Below are positions 24,695-36,552 of a stretch of DNA of 64,000 nucleotides, one piece after another. Every line of letters begins with the position of its first letter. Position 1 is the first letter of the stretch. Made by a program: the position numbers and the translations under genes. The stretch is taken from assembly GCA_964006375.1 (NCBI GenBank), contig OZ023269.1, positions 124,662,223 through 124,726,222 of the forward strand, given 5' to 3'. Source of the DNA: Tillus elongatus. Taxonomy: Eukaryota; Arthropoda; Insecta; Coleoptera; Cleridae. The notes below the pieces were generated by a model. The model worked only from the letters and a program-made list of their open reading frames with translations, was not told where the DNA came from and ran no database searches.

Positions 24695-26082
24695 TGTGAC
24701 GAAGTCTATATTTTCAGAACAGCTGTATGTACTGGAAACGGCTGTTCGAAAATAAATATAATATAATTCATACAAATAAAAATTCCACGCAGTAAAAATT
24801 ATTATCTTCATCATTAACATTTCTTAAAAGTACGCATTTCCGAATTATCGCGGCGGTGTAAAAACATATCTGCAGAGATAAGGATAAGGTATCTTCCACC
24901 GATTAAGATGTTTCAGCCGGGGACTGGAGAGAGAGAATTTAACTACTGAGGTAGATAGTTGACCGTTTGCCGTAGCGTGTTGAAGAATATTTAGCTGGAA
25001 ATTATATTCAAAAAATTAGAGTCAATTTATAGAAGTGGTAGAGGAACGTCAGTATACCGTACCCTCTTGTCCGTGATTGTGAGAGACAAGTCCGTGACGC
25101 AATAAACCTATCTGACGCCGTCGAGGTAAGAATATTTTAGTTTTGCCTTATTTGATATAATTGTAGCGAATTTTCGGATATTTTCTCTCAGTCCCCACGT
25201 GCCTACCCGTCGACGTCGAGACCACGAGATTTAGTGCCGTTCCCCTCCATAATCCTATCCCCTCATTGTCAGCGTGTCATACTTCTGGAAGGTGATGCTG
25301 TATCTAACACAGACCTTCTAGGGGTATTAACTACGACGATTCCAAGTCGACTCTGGTCTGGACGCTGTAGTACACAAGCAGGCCAAGGTCGAGTTGGTAC
25401 ACGACAATATTCTTTCGCAGGGTGTTCCCCTGTAACCCTCCCGTTCCATATCGACGCCCTGACGTCGAGGCGTTGGATCTCTTGCTGTCGACTCCGTCGG
25501 ATAGGCGCCATTTTTGCTATTTGCGGAGCGCGTCTCCAATTGACCCATTTAACGGCTGCATCCACGGGTTGTAAACCACCGCACTCGAGGTTTCCGTCCG
25601 CGTGACTCCCGCATTTTCTTTCCGTGGGGAATAAGTGATTTCGTTGGTCCGTCACCAGCAATACGACTTGTCTTAGAGTAAGTTAGAGCGATAAGTACAT
25701 TTCATATTGTGAGCCTACCAGTGTGTTGTAAAATCTTATAATGTAATAAATAGAGTGGAAACTACGTTCAATCTGTTTCATAATCTTAAATAAATCTGCT
25801 ACACCCTTATAAACTTTCGGAAGGTCAGGTAAATACCGGGGGAGCGATTAAAGCCCGCAACCCCGGAGGTATCTATACGGCCTGCTACACCACAGGCTAC
25901 CGGACCCTCTCCACGGAGCTACCCAGACACTCCGGCCACGTCGGTGGTCGGAGTCTTGTGACGAGGTCGCAGACACCCTCGTAGGGAGTAAACCCTCTAA
26001 AATCTGGCGCCCGGGACCGTTCCTGTAAATCCGTTGATCCGTTTTACCGTATAATTCACCCCGCAAGTCAGGCCTCGTTACA
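24695..26082. mobile_element. probable solo LTR (1388 bp) with 4-bp target duplication
   Basis: Starts TGTGACGAAGTC and ends CTCGTTACA, giving TG..CA termini with short imperfect inverted ends. It is flanked on both sides by GGTT (24691-24694 and 26083-26086). The uninterrupted HINE at 18661-18700 shows the empty site CCTATAAGGTTGACCAAGAA, so the insertion boundaries are exact. AATAAA near 25746 could be the LTR polyadenylation signal. The interior is GC-richer than its surroundings and non-coding. A 4-bp TSD fits Ty3/gypsy-type integration (inference). No internal retroviral domains are present. Confidence 0.75.
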
Positions 26083-26290
26083 GGTTGACCAGGAAACCAG
26101 TTTTTTCGGGAACAATTTAAGTTTACTTTCGGAAATTTTTGTACATTTTCAAACAATAAAGTTATTTTGATGAAACATGGCATATTGTTTCTACTATATA
26201 GATTGATGTCTGCTTTCTTAAAAAAAAACATGTTAGCTATTAAAATCATTTTAATGAAAATTCACTACCATAACGCACTTGCTGCGTCCA
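26083..26290 (+). mobile_element. HINE long variant, 3' end after the solo LTR
   Basis: Continues the element at 24694: GGTTGACCAGGAAACCAG, then GAAACATGGCATATTG, GAAAATTCACTACCATAACG and the 3' hairpin ending GCTGCGTC at about 26288. Confidence 0.85.
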
Positions 26291-27118
26291 GAAGTTTTAT
26301 AGTACTTTTTAATTGGTTTTTATTGGTCAAATCAAAATAGATTTTAAGATAATAGAAATAATAAAAATCTATTAGGTATTTTCAAGATTTTATGAAACTT
26401 AAAAATGATATAAATATGAAATAAAATGAAAAATTTTGTAATCTTAATGAATGTAATAAAATTTTTATGCCTATAAATCGATTTTTACCGTATAATAGAC
26501 TGTTGCTACAGAGAATTAAGTAAAGTATTATAAAAACCAACATATAGTCATCAAGTGGTATTTACTAATACAAGTTCTAATATACCTACTTATAACTTCT
26601 TAATAAGATGTAAGTTTTAATAAAAATTTTATATAACAAATATTTTAAGATATAATATATTTTTAAAAGTCTCGTTTCTTAGTTATTACAACATCTTTCT
26701 TGATATTTGTGCTAAGTTTGTTGTTGTTTTTTTAGTGTTTTTTTTTATTAGCGCATTTTCTACCAATTTTTGTAACCTCAAATTTGATCAACTCAACTTT
26801 GATTGTTTTCAGGCAAAGAAATTTGAAAACTCTAGTTAAAAAACTTCCTAAGAAAGAAAGTGCATTACGGTAGCGAATTTTAACTAAAAGTTCGTGAAAT
26901 ATGAATATTTCAACTTTATTTCAACTTAGAAACATCAAATTTGTAATGTAAACCTATGTACAAAATTTCGTTTTTTTTTAAATTATTGTTGCAGATACAA
27001 AAATTGTCCTAAGGAATACTTGAATTATTTTTTTTGGAAAAACTGTGCCGATTTTCCTGTATAATAAGCTCATCTTAGTTATTTACACAAAAAATACATC
27101 TGCACAGTTTTATTAAAA
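26291..27118. other. Lnk intron 1 sequence, mostly unannotated
   Basis: Very AT-rich. A decayed inverted HINE end (GTGCATTACGGTAGCGAATT) lies at 26862-26881. Otherwise nothing recognised. Confidence 0.5.
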
Positions 27119-27385
27119 TACTAGCTGACCCAACAGACGTTGTCTTCTCCAAATTTCAATATGTCAAACGGCATTTGCGCACGTAGCGAAATAAATATGG
27201 GAAAAAGCACTTCAGTTTTTCCTGAATCTTCCAATTTTCCGGGCAAGTTTTCCAATTTTTCTTTCCCTAAAAACCTTATTAGGACTATTACGAACATTTA
27301 AAAAATAAAATTAGCCGAATCGTTCCAGCCGTTCTCAAGTGATACGCTTAACAACGAACATCATTTGATTTGTATTTATATAGAT
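27119..27385 (+). mobile_element. interspersed repeat with CTAGCTGACCC start
   Basis: ATACTAGCTGACCCAACAGA ... CCAGCCGTTCTCAAGTGATA ... TTATATAGAT. Repeats with this 'CTAGCTGACCC...' start and 'CCAGCCGTT' end are widespread in arthropod genomes. I cannot assign the class (3' end of an RTE-type LINE or a Helitron relative are both possible). Non-coding. Confidence 0.45.
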
Positions 27386-27470
27386 ATCGTTAATTTTTTA
27401 GTTATCGTAGTGACTCATATCAGGGTAAATTTTTAGATTCGCGTAATGTACAAATACGGCAAACATCTCA

Positions 27471-29345
27471 CTTTTTTTTCCGATAACACACCACGAGGGC
27501 TCACATCCTAAATACTATCGTACCGTGGGTGTCGACAAGAAGGAAAGAGGCAACTTGTTAATTCTGGACTTGAAGGTTCGGAGGAGAAGGAAAAACATGT
27601 GCCGGCAAGGAATTCCACAACTTGGAAGTCCTCGGGACAAAAGAGCGGGCATAACAAGATGTTCTATGTCTGGTGACCTGGGCAGTAAAAGGGTGTATTC
27701 GCTCTGTTCCCCTGGTAGATCTGTTGGGGGCAGAAGGTGGAGGAACTATGGAAGAAAGCTCCTCTGGGCGGTGCCCGTGCAGATATCTATAAAAGAGAGA
27801 GAGGTCACCAACAGCACGTCGGTGGGCAAGGGATGGCAGCCTTTGAGTGAGGGTTGGGTCACCGATGAGACGTATAGCTCTCTTCTGAATGGAGTCCAGG
27901 ATAGCGAGTGTAGAAGCGGCAGCAGCACCCCAGATGTGGGAGCAGTATTCGAGGTTTGGCTTTATTTGTGAAGTATATAATGTATAGAGATTATTTGGTG
28001 AAAAGGATTTGCGAGCCCGGAAGAGGAAACCTAATTTCTTAGCAGCCGCTTCTGCAATTGATGTGACATGTTGGTGCCAATTGAGATTTCGATCCACAGA
28101 AATGCCAACAAGTCAAAATGACCCATTACTTTGAATAACTTGGTTGTTCATTGTGATGGGTGGGTCTAGGGCTGGTGTATTTCTTATGAGATAGGAAGCA
28201 AGACTGAGAGTTGGTGGAGTTGAATTGTACAAGATTTCTACTTCCCCAGTCTAATATTTTTTGGAGATCTACAGAGACAACCCTCCATGAGTCTGCGATC
28301 CATATATAATTGGGCTAAAGAGACAGGCTTAGAATATTGTATATTTGAGTGGAGGGTGGTGTCGTCCGCGTAACTCTGAACTGGGTTGGATGTGATAGAG
28401 AGGAGGTCATTGATGTGGAGAAGGAACAAAGTAGGGGCAAAAGCTGAACCTTGAGGGACTCCTGCATTAATTGGATACAGTTTAGAGGAATGGCCATCCA
28501 TGACAACAGAAATGCTCCGGTTGGAGAGGAAATTTGCTGTCCAGGTACAGAGTTTTGGTGGTAGGCCATGTGCCGCAAGTTTATTAAGCAGCGCTGCGTG
28601 CCAGACCTGGTCGAATGCTTTGGATATGTCTAGAGCGACAATCTGGGATTCACCGTGTAGTTCCATAGACTTGTTCCAATAATGGGTGACAAAGGAAAGG
28701 ACGTCGGCAGTTGATCTGCGCTGACGGAATCCATACTGTTTCTCGTGGATTAGACTGTGTTTTTCAAGAAATTTTAGTAATTCGGCGTTTATATACTTTT
28801 CCATCACCTTAGAGATGACTGAAAGGAGAGAAATAGGTCTGTAGTTGCTAGGAAGCGCTTTGGATCCTTTCTTGGGGACGGGTTGTACTCGAGCAGTTTT
28901 CCAGTTACTAGGGAATATGGCTCTATTGTAAGATGTCTGAAACAGACGAGTCAGGACAGGAGCAAGTTCTGGTGCTCATTTTTTTAAGAACAATTGCTGG
29001 GATCTCGTCAAGGCCAGAGGCTTTCCCGGTATTAAGAGAAGAGAGCATCTTTGGTACCTTTTTAGTTAGGAAAATGATATCCGTCATTTTATGCGCGACA
29101 TTGGGGAATGTTGGTGGTTGAACATTTGGAGGTGGGTTGAGAGTAGAATTGGCGGCGAACAAAGAGGCAAAATGTTCAGCCTTGCCTAGGACGGTAGAAA
29201 CAATTTCATCCTCTGAAACAAGAGGTGGGGACGTGCTCTTCCAGAAATTATTTCCGATAGATTTAGCAAGAGTCCAGAAAGTTTTATTGCCGTTGGAGCT
29301 TGAGAGGACTTTGTTTTTGATGTGGTTATTAAACGAAGTTTTCAA
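27471..29345 (-). mobile_element. LINE-B copy 4, RT to poly(A), antisense in Lnk intron 1
   Basis: Best preserved LINE-B in the window. On the minus strand: NHIKNKVLSSSNGNKTFWTL (29345), KASGLDEIPAIVLKK, then a break near 28970. The sequence continues with [115 protein letters not shown] and 'LEYCSHIWGAAAASTLAILD'. The 3' end and A-tail (T8 at 27472-27479) are present. Frame breaks near 28240 and 28100 make it defective. Confidence 0.94.
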
Positions 29346-29434
29346 ATATCATATTTTTCTTCCAACGCTTTTAAAGTAAGCAGCGTTGCATTGCGACATT
29401 AACACGGTAACACCGGCGAAATAATATCTCGTAG

Positions 29435-29615
<181 letters not shown>

Positions 29616-29639
29616 CAGTTTTTTTGTCGGTTGTCAGTG

Positions 29640-29915
29640 CTTTGTTTCTTTAAAGTCGGTCTATTTTAGCGACTACGCCCAATCACCGACGACAGAGAGC
29701 AGTTTAATCTACTGGGAATTTTGCCGAACCCCTTTGCAGCAACGAAGGTAGGGATCACATGCTTGCTCATCACGTTGTACACAGAACCGACTGTGCTTAG
29801 CCTTCTCTGAAGTGTGGAATATACTGAAAAAGTAAAATTACGCTTTTGCTGAAAATGGGAACTTACGACCTTTACCTTTCGAGACACGCGTTCTTACTAC
29901 TGAGCCACTGAGGCT
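29640..29915 (-). mobile_element. tRNA-derived SINE, family 1 (copy c)
   Basis: The minus strand begins AGCCTCAGTGGCTCAGTAGT (A box), then a weak B box (GGTCGTAAGTTCCC). The 3' module GTCGGTGATTGGGCGTAGTC and CTAAAATAGACCGAC lies near 29657-29690. The middle is diverged. Confidence 0.75.
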
Positions 29916-30521
29916 GCAGATTCAGAAGCAGCTTTCTTATAAAATGTGAAAAAACTCCCCATCATAATGTAACTCTTGGACTTCTATCAAATACACATAA
30001 AATATACCTTCAAAACTTTCTGAGTGATCCTCGTATTTTTATCGTTAATATTCTAATCAAAATGTTACGAATTTATTAATGATATGTGTTAAATATAACT
30101 GGTTAATTAAGATAATCTCAAGAATATTTAAAGAAATATGCAAATATCTTAAAGTTTCACCTTGCCAGACGCTGTCAAATCTTTTATAGTTTGTTTTGTT
30201 TATTGGTAATAGATGCAGACATCTCTTATTTAATAGTCTAGATATTTTTTCAATTATGTTAGGTTTATCATAAATTAATATTAATTTAAATCCTGATTCG
30301 AATACATCACCAGCCATAATTGGTGGTCAGAGAAACATTATCTGTGTGAATGTTTCATAATTTTGCTCTTTTAGTCAGTTTTATAATAGCTGGTCTTCAG
30401 TTAGTAAATACATTATTATTGTATTAATTAATGTAATTAGGCTTATACTGTTATTGAAATATTATTATCAGTTCTGTTTTTACTAAATTATTAATTTTAA
30501 AGCTTTACATTTTATTTTTAG
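29916..30521. other. Lnk intron 1, 3' part, no recognised feature
   Basis: AT-rich sequence leading to the acceptor TTTATTTTTAG at 30511-30521. No repeat or coding sequence recognised. Confidence 0.5.
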
Positions 30522-30780
30522 GTTAAGCTTCAAGATGCTAAGGAAGGGGAAAGATTTATTTCATAAACCTCATGGAGATGAAGTAGACATGGCTCACAAT
30601 AAAACAAAGTTGGCGAAAATAGTAGTGGAATGTCGAAAAGAAGGCATTGTCAATTATTCTACACCAGAAAGCTTAGATCAACCTGGTGGACCTCCAAAAT
30701 GGGAACGTTGTCGACTTGCTCTCGTAAAAGCTGTTGGAGGATATATGCTGGAGTTCTATTCACCTCCAAAAAGTACTAAG
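30522..30780 (+). CDS. Lnk: Lnk/SH2B adaptor, coding exon 2 (PH domain, first part)
   Basis: Acceptor ATTTTTAG at 30521; the first base completes an Arg codon from exon 1, giving RR-LSFKMLRKGKDLFHKP. The start of the PH domain follows: AKIVVECRKEGIVNYSTPES, KWERCRLALVKAVGGYMLEF and YSPPKSTK. 'WERCRL.L....GGYMLEFYSPPK' is the typical SH2B PH beta-strand pattern. The donor AAG|GTTTGT after 30780 is in phase 0. The apparent start codon at 30535 is internal. Confidence 0.95.
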
Positions 30781-30856
30781 GTTTGTATGCTTACTCATTT
30801 ACAGACTTTATTTTTGTCGAATACAGTACAATGTTAACAGTTTTGCTACATGATAA

Positions 30857-30904
30857 TACTACTACTACTACTACTACTACTAATAATAATACTAATAATA
30901 ATAA
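30857..30904. repeat. (ACT)n/(AAT)n trinucleotide repeat
   Basis: TACTACTACTACTACTACTA followed by AATAATAATACTAATAATAA. It sits at the 3' end of the minus-strand LINE-C and is probably its simple-repeat tail. Confidence 0.8.
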
Positions 30905-33510
30905 GCTTTTCAAACGACCGTGCTATAAAAATAAAAGAAGAATCATAACCCACAAAAATGCAAAACTACAGCCAACTGAACTTAAACAAATGAAAATATT
31001 CTCCTAAGCTGTGTGGCTCTATCGTGGGTATCTCAGTATTGGATGTGTTCCTGTCCGCAGCACGCACTCTGCTGCTTCGTCACTCTCCATACACAGCCGG
31101 CACTCAGTTTCCTGACCGTCTCCAATTCGTGGCATATGGTGACTCAAGCGGCAGTGTCCTGTATACAGGCCGTCTAGAGTACTCAGTTGTCTGTTTAGCT
31201 CTAGAAGTTTTTTAGCACTTGACTCTGACATGCCATTTATGAAGGCCTTAGAGTGAGCTAATCCTGGCAGATTTTGCCATTGCTGGATTGTCATTCTTTC
31301 TCTCCAGGTCTTTAAGGTGTGTTTTGCTGTGCATGATGTAATCCCCAGCACAGGTTCTGGTCCGATGAACTCCCTCTTCCGGGCACCACTCCTGGAAAGC
31401 GTGTCGGCCGCAACACTGCCATCATGGTCCGAGTGACCCGGTATCCAGACCAGCCACACCTCATTACAGCTGCCCAGTTCGTTAAGGGCAGATTTACAAT
31501 TCGATACCGTTTTTGAATTGCAACGGTAGGAACCAAGAGCCTTTATTGCAGCTTGGCTATCTGTATATATCTTTATCGATTTATGTGTGCACTGGTTTTC
31601 TATACTTTCCCTTGCACATATCTCGATGGCATACACTTCTGCCTGGTGTATGGTTGCGTACTTGCCGAGGCTAGCTGATAGTCTAGCATCAGTGTTGCCC
31701 CCCATATGCGCCGGGTCCTACTCCCATATTGGTGTTGGAGCTGTCAGAATACCAGCAGAGATTGGCCCTCAATAGGGTCGTTTGATTTCGATCCCAGTCT
31801 TCCCTTTCCGAAAGGACGGTCTTGAAAGACAGATCTCTACTGATCTTTGTAGGCATCAAGTCTGAGACCATTCCCAGAATATCATGACCCTCAATGTCAT
31901 CAAGGGGTCCGGACCCTCCCAGACTGATTTCCTTCGGCATGCTGTCGGCCGTTTGTTTTAACCTGTACGTTGTCCACCTAGCCTCCCTCTCCAGCCAAAT
32001 GTGAGGAGGTGGAATATTTAGGAGGACCGCCAGAGCGGCTGATGGAGCGGTGGTTATCGCTCCCGTTATCATCAGACAAGCTCGTCTCTGTAGCTGAGCC
32101 AGTTTGGCCCTCGCGATACCACGAAGTCCCTGGGCCACCAAACTGTGGCTCCATATGTTATCATGAGTCTGATAACCACTACACAGAGCCAGTACATCTG
32201 TTGGGGGTTTGTTCCCCTGTTATTTCCACAGATTCTTCGTCATGTCCACAGGGACAGTTTAGCTCTGCAGATTACATTCTCTAAATGTACGTCCCAGTTG
32301 AGCTTCTTAGCTAGGGTAACCCCCATATATTTTACTTGTTCCATAAATTTAATAGTTTCCCCCCATAAGAATAGGTTGTTTTAATTTGTCCAACCTTCTT
32401 CTTCTGGTAAATGGAACAATGATTGTTTTGCGGAGGTTCACAGACATCTGTTCTCTCTGACACCAATCATTCACTACATTTAGTGCCTCTTGAAGAGTAC
32501 TTGCAAGTTCCTCCTCGGATTTGCTTCTAACCATTATAACAATATCATCAGCATATGCCTGGACCTCAACCTCCCACAGCCCCAGGATAGCCAGCTAATC
32601 GTCCACAAAGAGGGACCAAAGCAGGGGGGATAAAACTCCCCCCTGAGGGTACCTCCTTGCAGTCCTGAAGCTGACCACCTCCCACAGTAACGAGGTAATA
32701 TCGGTCCGATTGTGAAGCATGCTTCCGATCCAGCCACAAATGGTAGGTTCCACCCCTCTAGCGATAGTGACTCCGTAGAGGAAGATAGGTAGTGCATTAT
32801 TAAATGCTCCTTCAATGTCGAGAAATGCAGCCACCGCCACCTCCCCGTTATCCAGGGAGTGTTTGATTTTCTCAACGAGGTTATTGAGTGCTAACTCAGT
32901 AGATTTGCCAGTTTGGTAGGCATACTGGTGGATATTAAGGGGTTGTTGTTTAAGATGTCCCCCCTAATGTGTCCGTCCAGTATTTTTCCAGTCCCTTCAG
33001 GAGGAATTAGGTTACACTGAGAGGTCTCAGTGATTTGGGTAGGAGGTCATTACGTCCCAGTTTGGGAATGTATACTCCCCTAATCACCGTCCAGCTGGAT
33101 GGAATATGGTTCCAAGCCAGACTGGCTCTATACAGCCTGATGAGGAATTGGAGGAGAGCCTCCAGTCCATTCTGTAGTAGGACCCAAATCATTCCCATCC
33201 TCCCCTGGTGCCTTGAATGGCTGGAAATGTTTCACAGCACACTCCACTGCCGAGGCTGTAACTATGTTCCGAGCAACCCGCCAGTCTTCCCTTTGAGGGC
33301 GTTTAAATCGACCCCCGGCTGACAGGACATCTTCACAACTCAGGATCAGACAATATGGGAAGTAAGAGTATGTCAGTATCTCTTTAAAACCCTTTGACAA
33401 TTCTGAGCTGACCATCCATATACAATAGATGGTAGTCTTATTACCTCTATGGCATTGCCTTTTATAGTAAAGCCACATCTGGTAGAGTTCAGATGATTTG
33501 ATAACGGGTT
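30905..33510 (-). mobile_element. LINE-C (RNase H-type non-LTR retrotransposon, R1/I-like), antisense in Lnk intron 2
   Basis: The minus strand, from 33510, starts in the RT N-terminus (VARNIVTASAVECAVKHFQP, IPSSWTVIRGVYIPKLGRND). The palm follows (FLDIEGAFNNALPIFLYGVT, YPQGGVLSPLLWSLFVDD then an in-frame stop, QAYADDIVIMV, LRKTIIVPFTRRRRLDKL). A thumb domain follows (QLQRRACLMITGAITTAPSA). An RNase H domain is at 31705-31100 (IHQAEVYAIEICARE, IKIYTDSQAAIKALGSY, VWLVWIPGHSDHDGSVAADT). The C-terminal zinc-like motif is ECRLCMESDEAAEC. Stops and frameshifts make it defective, but most of the RT-RNase H unit is present. Confidence 0.93.
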
Positions 33511-33530
33511 TACAGCGATGCTTGTTATTA

Positions 33531-33562
<32 letters not shown>

Positions 33563-33587
33563 ATTATATTTAATAATTCCTTTACAG

Positions 33588-33733
33588 CCAAGAAGTGGAG
33601 TTTTTTGTGCATTAATCACTGAAGCAAGAGAAACCACAGCTTTAGAAATGCCAGATCATGAGAATACGTTTGTACTGAAAGCCGTTAACAATATGGAGTT
33701 TGTTATTGAAGCGCATGATACAGATGATATGAG
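33588..33733 (+). CDS. Lnk: Lnk/SH2B adaptor, coding exon 3 (PH domain, middle)
   Basis: Acceptor CCTTTACAG at 33587, donor GAG|GTAAAT after 33733, phase 0 in and phase 2 out. The 48 residues (PRSGVFCALITEARETTALE, MPDHENTFVLKAVNNMEFVI, EAHDTDDMR) are the PH strands that precede the C-terminal helix. Confidence 0.94.
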
Positions 33734-33823
33734 GTAAATATTCCGATTTGAAATGGGAAATATTTTTTTTTGTAAACAGTGATTCTCTAAGATGCAAACG
33801 TTTTAATTTTAATCTGTTAAAAG

Positions 33824-34011
33824 ATCATGGCTGGCAACAATTAGGTATTGCATTAGATCAGCACCAGGACAAGGAGAGTGTGCTGCGAGTGGTGAACTTT
33901 CTGGTAAAGATTACCATGCAGATGCCCCAGAGCTTCCGCCGAGACATAATCCTGGTCGTGGTGGGGACAGGCTGTCTTCCAGTAGTAACTTTGATATCTG
34001 TCCTAACTCAA
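33824..34011 (+). CDS. Lnk: Lnk/SH2B adaptor, coding exon 4 (PH C-terminal helix and linker)
   Basis: A 90-bp intron (33734-33823) precedes it; acceptor GTTAAAAG at 33823 and donor A|GTGAGT after 34011. The phase-2 join gives R-SWLATIRYCIRSAPGQ, the tryptophan-containing helix that closes SH2B PH domains. A Gly/Pro/Ser-rich linker follows (PPRHNPGRGGDRLSSSSNFD, ICPNS). A longer open frame across this exon in another frame (SFRRDIILVVVGTGCLPVVT) is a shadow. The chosen frame is supported by phase continuity and the PH helix. Ends in phase 1. Confidence 0.9.
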
Positions 34012-34185
34012 GTGAGTAAACAAAACAGGTTTGATTCTTTAAAACTGTTTTCCATTATTGTCTTTTTTACTTTAATTTTACATCTATATTATTATCATTA
34101 TTATTACTTATGTAAATTAAATATATAAGCATAACTAACAAATTAGAAGTACAAGAAGGAAATCGAATGTACACAAACTAAATGT

Positions 34186-35161
34186 TAGTGATGGGAAAAA
34201 CGGTTATTTTCTATTAAGAGTTGAAGCCGTTAACGTTATTTAATAAATACCATTTAAAATAACAGCTTCAGTTATTTATCTGTTATTTTTAACTGGATAG
34301 TCGATCGATAGTATCCTACATTCCCAAAGCTGTGAGCGAGAGCGAGCACACTAGTATAAATGCATTGTATTTTTACCCCGTTATTTCACGTAGTGTATAA
34401 ATCTCAAATTTTGTCGATATGAAAATGAAACAAAGGGTTAAGAAATTATAATAAGCGTGCCGTAAATCTTTTGCCAAAGTGAAACTTTTAGAAATCAGAC
34501 AGGAGTCTTCTATAAGTATTTACTTAGATGTTTTAGGAATTATAAACTAGTCATTTCTCACAAATTTATTTTATGAGGGGTCTTTACGTAAATGTCAATG
34601 CCACAGCAAGAATCAATAAATATCATTATTTATCGCGTCTTGGGACGTTAGACGTTAGAACTTTTATTGCATTGCAAGGCAGCATTAGCTTCAACAAATA
34701 AATGCTTTATACACTACTACACTACACAGGGAGAGGGAGTGATTCTAAGAACTGCAACATAACGCAGCTCATAAAATTTCGGTAAAGAAATTTGTCTTTA
34801 TTCTGTACATATGGTTTGTTATTACATTATGCTTTTATTCTTTCTTAGAAGGATCTCTAGTTACATTTTCGGTTCACTGGTCATCTTTATCAGTCCACTT
34901 TTAAAAACTGTGCAAACAACAGCCAACAGTATAAAAAATTGAATTTGAGTTTGAGTTTAAAAGTAAAAAAAAAATTGGAAGATATATAGTATTAATTGTT
35001 TATTACTTATTTTGATGAAAAATTTTTTTTTGCCAAAATTTCAAAGGGCTGTAACTTGGAGGAGAAGGGGTTTCAAGAAAAACTTTATAAAAAGACACCC
35101 CTTATTCTTCGCCAAAGAATCACCCTGTAAAATTTTTCGTTTGCATCAATTTAGAAACACC

Positions 35162-35244
<83 letters not shown>

Positions 35245-35986
35245 TTTAATTTTTTATATTTAAATGTATATAGATATTAAAAAATGTATCATTATATTTT
35301 TTTATCAATTTGATAACTATTATCAGACAAACGAAAATGACGTGTTAACTGTTTTCTTAGGTAATGTATATAAATTTAAATAAGTAAGTACTTTAATTTC
35401 ACGTGAAATAACCCTATTTTGCGTTTTCTATGTCTATAGTGAAAGTAATAACACGTTTTTACAGAAATTCATCTTTTCAGGCAACATTTTTTATTATTAA
35501 ATATTTGGCTTTACATACTAGTGGGAAACTCAACTGTTTCAAAAATAACAGCTTCTCAGTTTAACAGATTAACTCTGTGTAGTAGTGTCCGTATCCCCAT
35601 CAACAACCAACAACTGGTTGTAATTAAAATTAAACCGTTTTATTGTACCGAAGATCCTACGTTCCTAAAGCTGTTAGCGAGAGCGAGCACACTAGTATAA
35701 ATAACGTGTTAAGTATAATACATATTTAGCATTCCCAGTCTCAAGGCTATTCATCCCGTTAAATAGTTAAATAACAGTTGCCGATGAAAACCGATGTTTA
35801 TTCATCGAACCTAGTTGCAGTGGAACTGAAACAGATATGGATAACGGATACGACTCTGAATTTTAGTTTAGTGTAAAAAACGTTATTTTGTAAGCTGTTA
35901 TTTTTATAAATCCATAACTGGTGGTTACCGTTGCGGCTCGGCAACCGTTTAAAAATAACCTACAGTTAAATAACGACCCATCACTA
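34186..35986. mobile_element. hAT-type non-autonomous element, 1801 bp, 8-bp TSD
   Basis: Starts TAGTGATGGG and ends CCCATCACTA, flanked by perfect 8-bp duplications CTAAATGT at 34178-34185 and 35987-35994. No transposase is recognisable. The interior contains a direct repeat (AAAGCTGTGAGCGAGAGCGA at 34326 and a close copy at 35668). It also holds a nested '...ACACCCTGTATATATA' repeat at 35020-35240. Lies in Lnk intron 4. Confidence 0.85.
35165..35241. repeat. (TA)n microsatellite
   Basis: Pure TA following ACACCCTGTATA, inside the hAT-type element. Confidence 0.95.
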
Positions 35987-35994
35987 CTAAATGT

Positions 35995-36550
35995 GCAGAG
36001 CAACTGGAAAGTAAATATTATCTGCTGAATATCTGTATGGACAGACGTAAAAATCAACTTAAAGGCAGTTGGGGAAAAAGTACAGTAAAGAAACTACTTG
36101 ATTAAGTAAGCTTTCATTTAACGTTGTGTAGCCAATCACTCCAGCTGTGGTAGCTGTAGCTTTCCTACCAAGATGTTGAGAGAATTTCAATTGTGATGAT
36201 TATTTTGGGGACAGCTGTGAGGTGCTGGGAGCCTGGTATGCCTACTGGAGAGATATGTGAGGCCTCATACTAAGGTGGAGCCTTCTACTGATTGTATTCC
36301 CCACTTAAATGTAGGGATCCGGTTGACATGGGGATCTCTCTTAGAGCTGCGGCTCTGATTGAGATGGGACTCCGTTTGAGAGGGGGTTCCCACTTAAGCG
36401 GAAGTTCTCGACTCCATTTTGTTTAATTCACGCATATTATAGACTTGGAGTTATATCACGAAAAGAAAGAAGACAAGTCACATTGGAATTTATAACTCCA
36501 GGTAGACTTTATTGTTAACAACCGATTTAAGACTTCCATGGCTCCAAGCC
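35995..36550. other. Lnk intron 4 sequence with no recognised feature
   Basis: Mixed composition with a G-rich stretch at 36200-36400. No protein similarity or repeat recognised. Confidence 0.45.
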
Positions 36551-36552
36551 AT

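Noticed and set aside
25234..25661. Overlapping 123- and 130-codon frames in the solo LTR
   Set aside because: GC-richer sequence gives long open frames by chance; no domain recognised and both strands are equally open.
30783..31007. 74-codon frame with a Thr/Asn run after Lnk exon 2
   Set aside because: Translation of the (ACT)n/(AAT)n repeat in the intron, beyond a good donor site at 30781.
33748..34128. 126-codon frame overlapping Lnk exon 4
   Set aside because: It uses a different frame from the PH domain. The exon frame (RSWLATIRYC) fits the phases on both sides and the domain.
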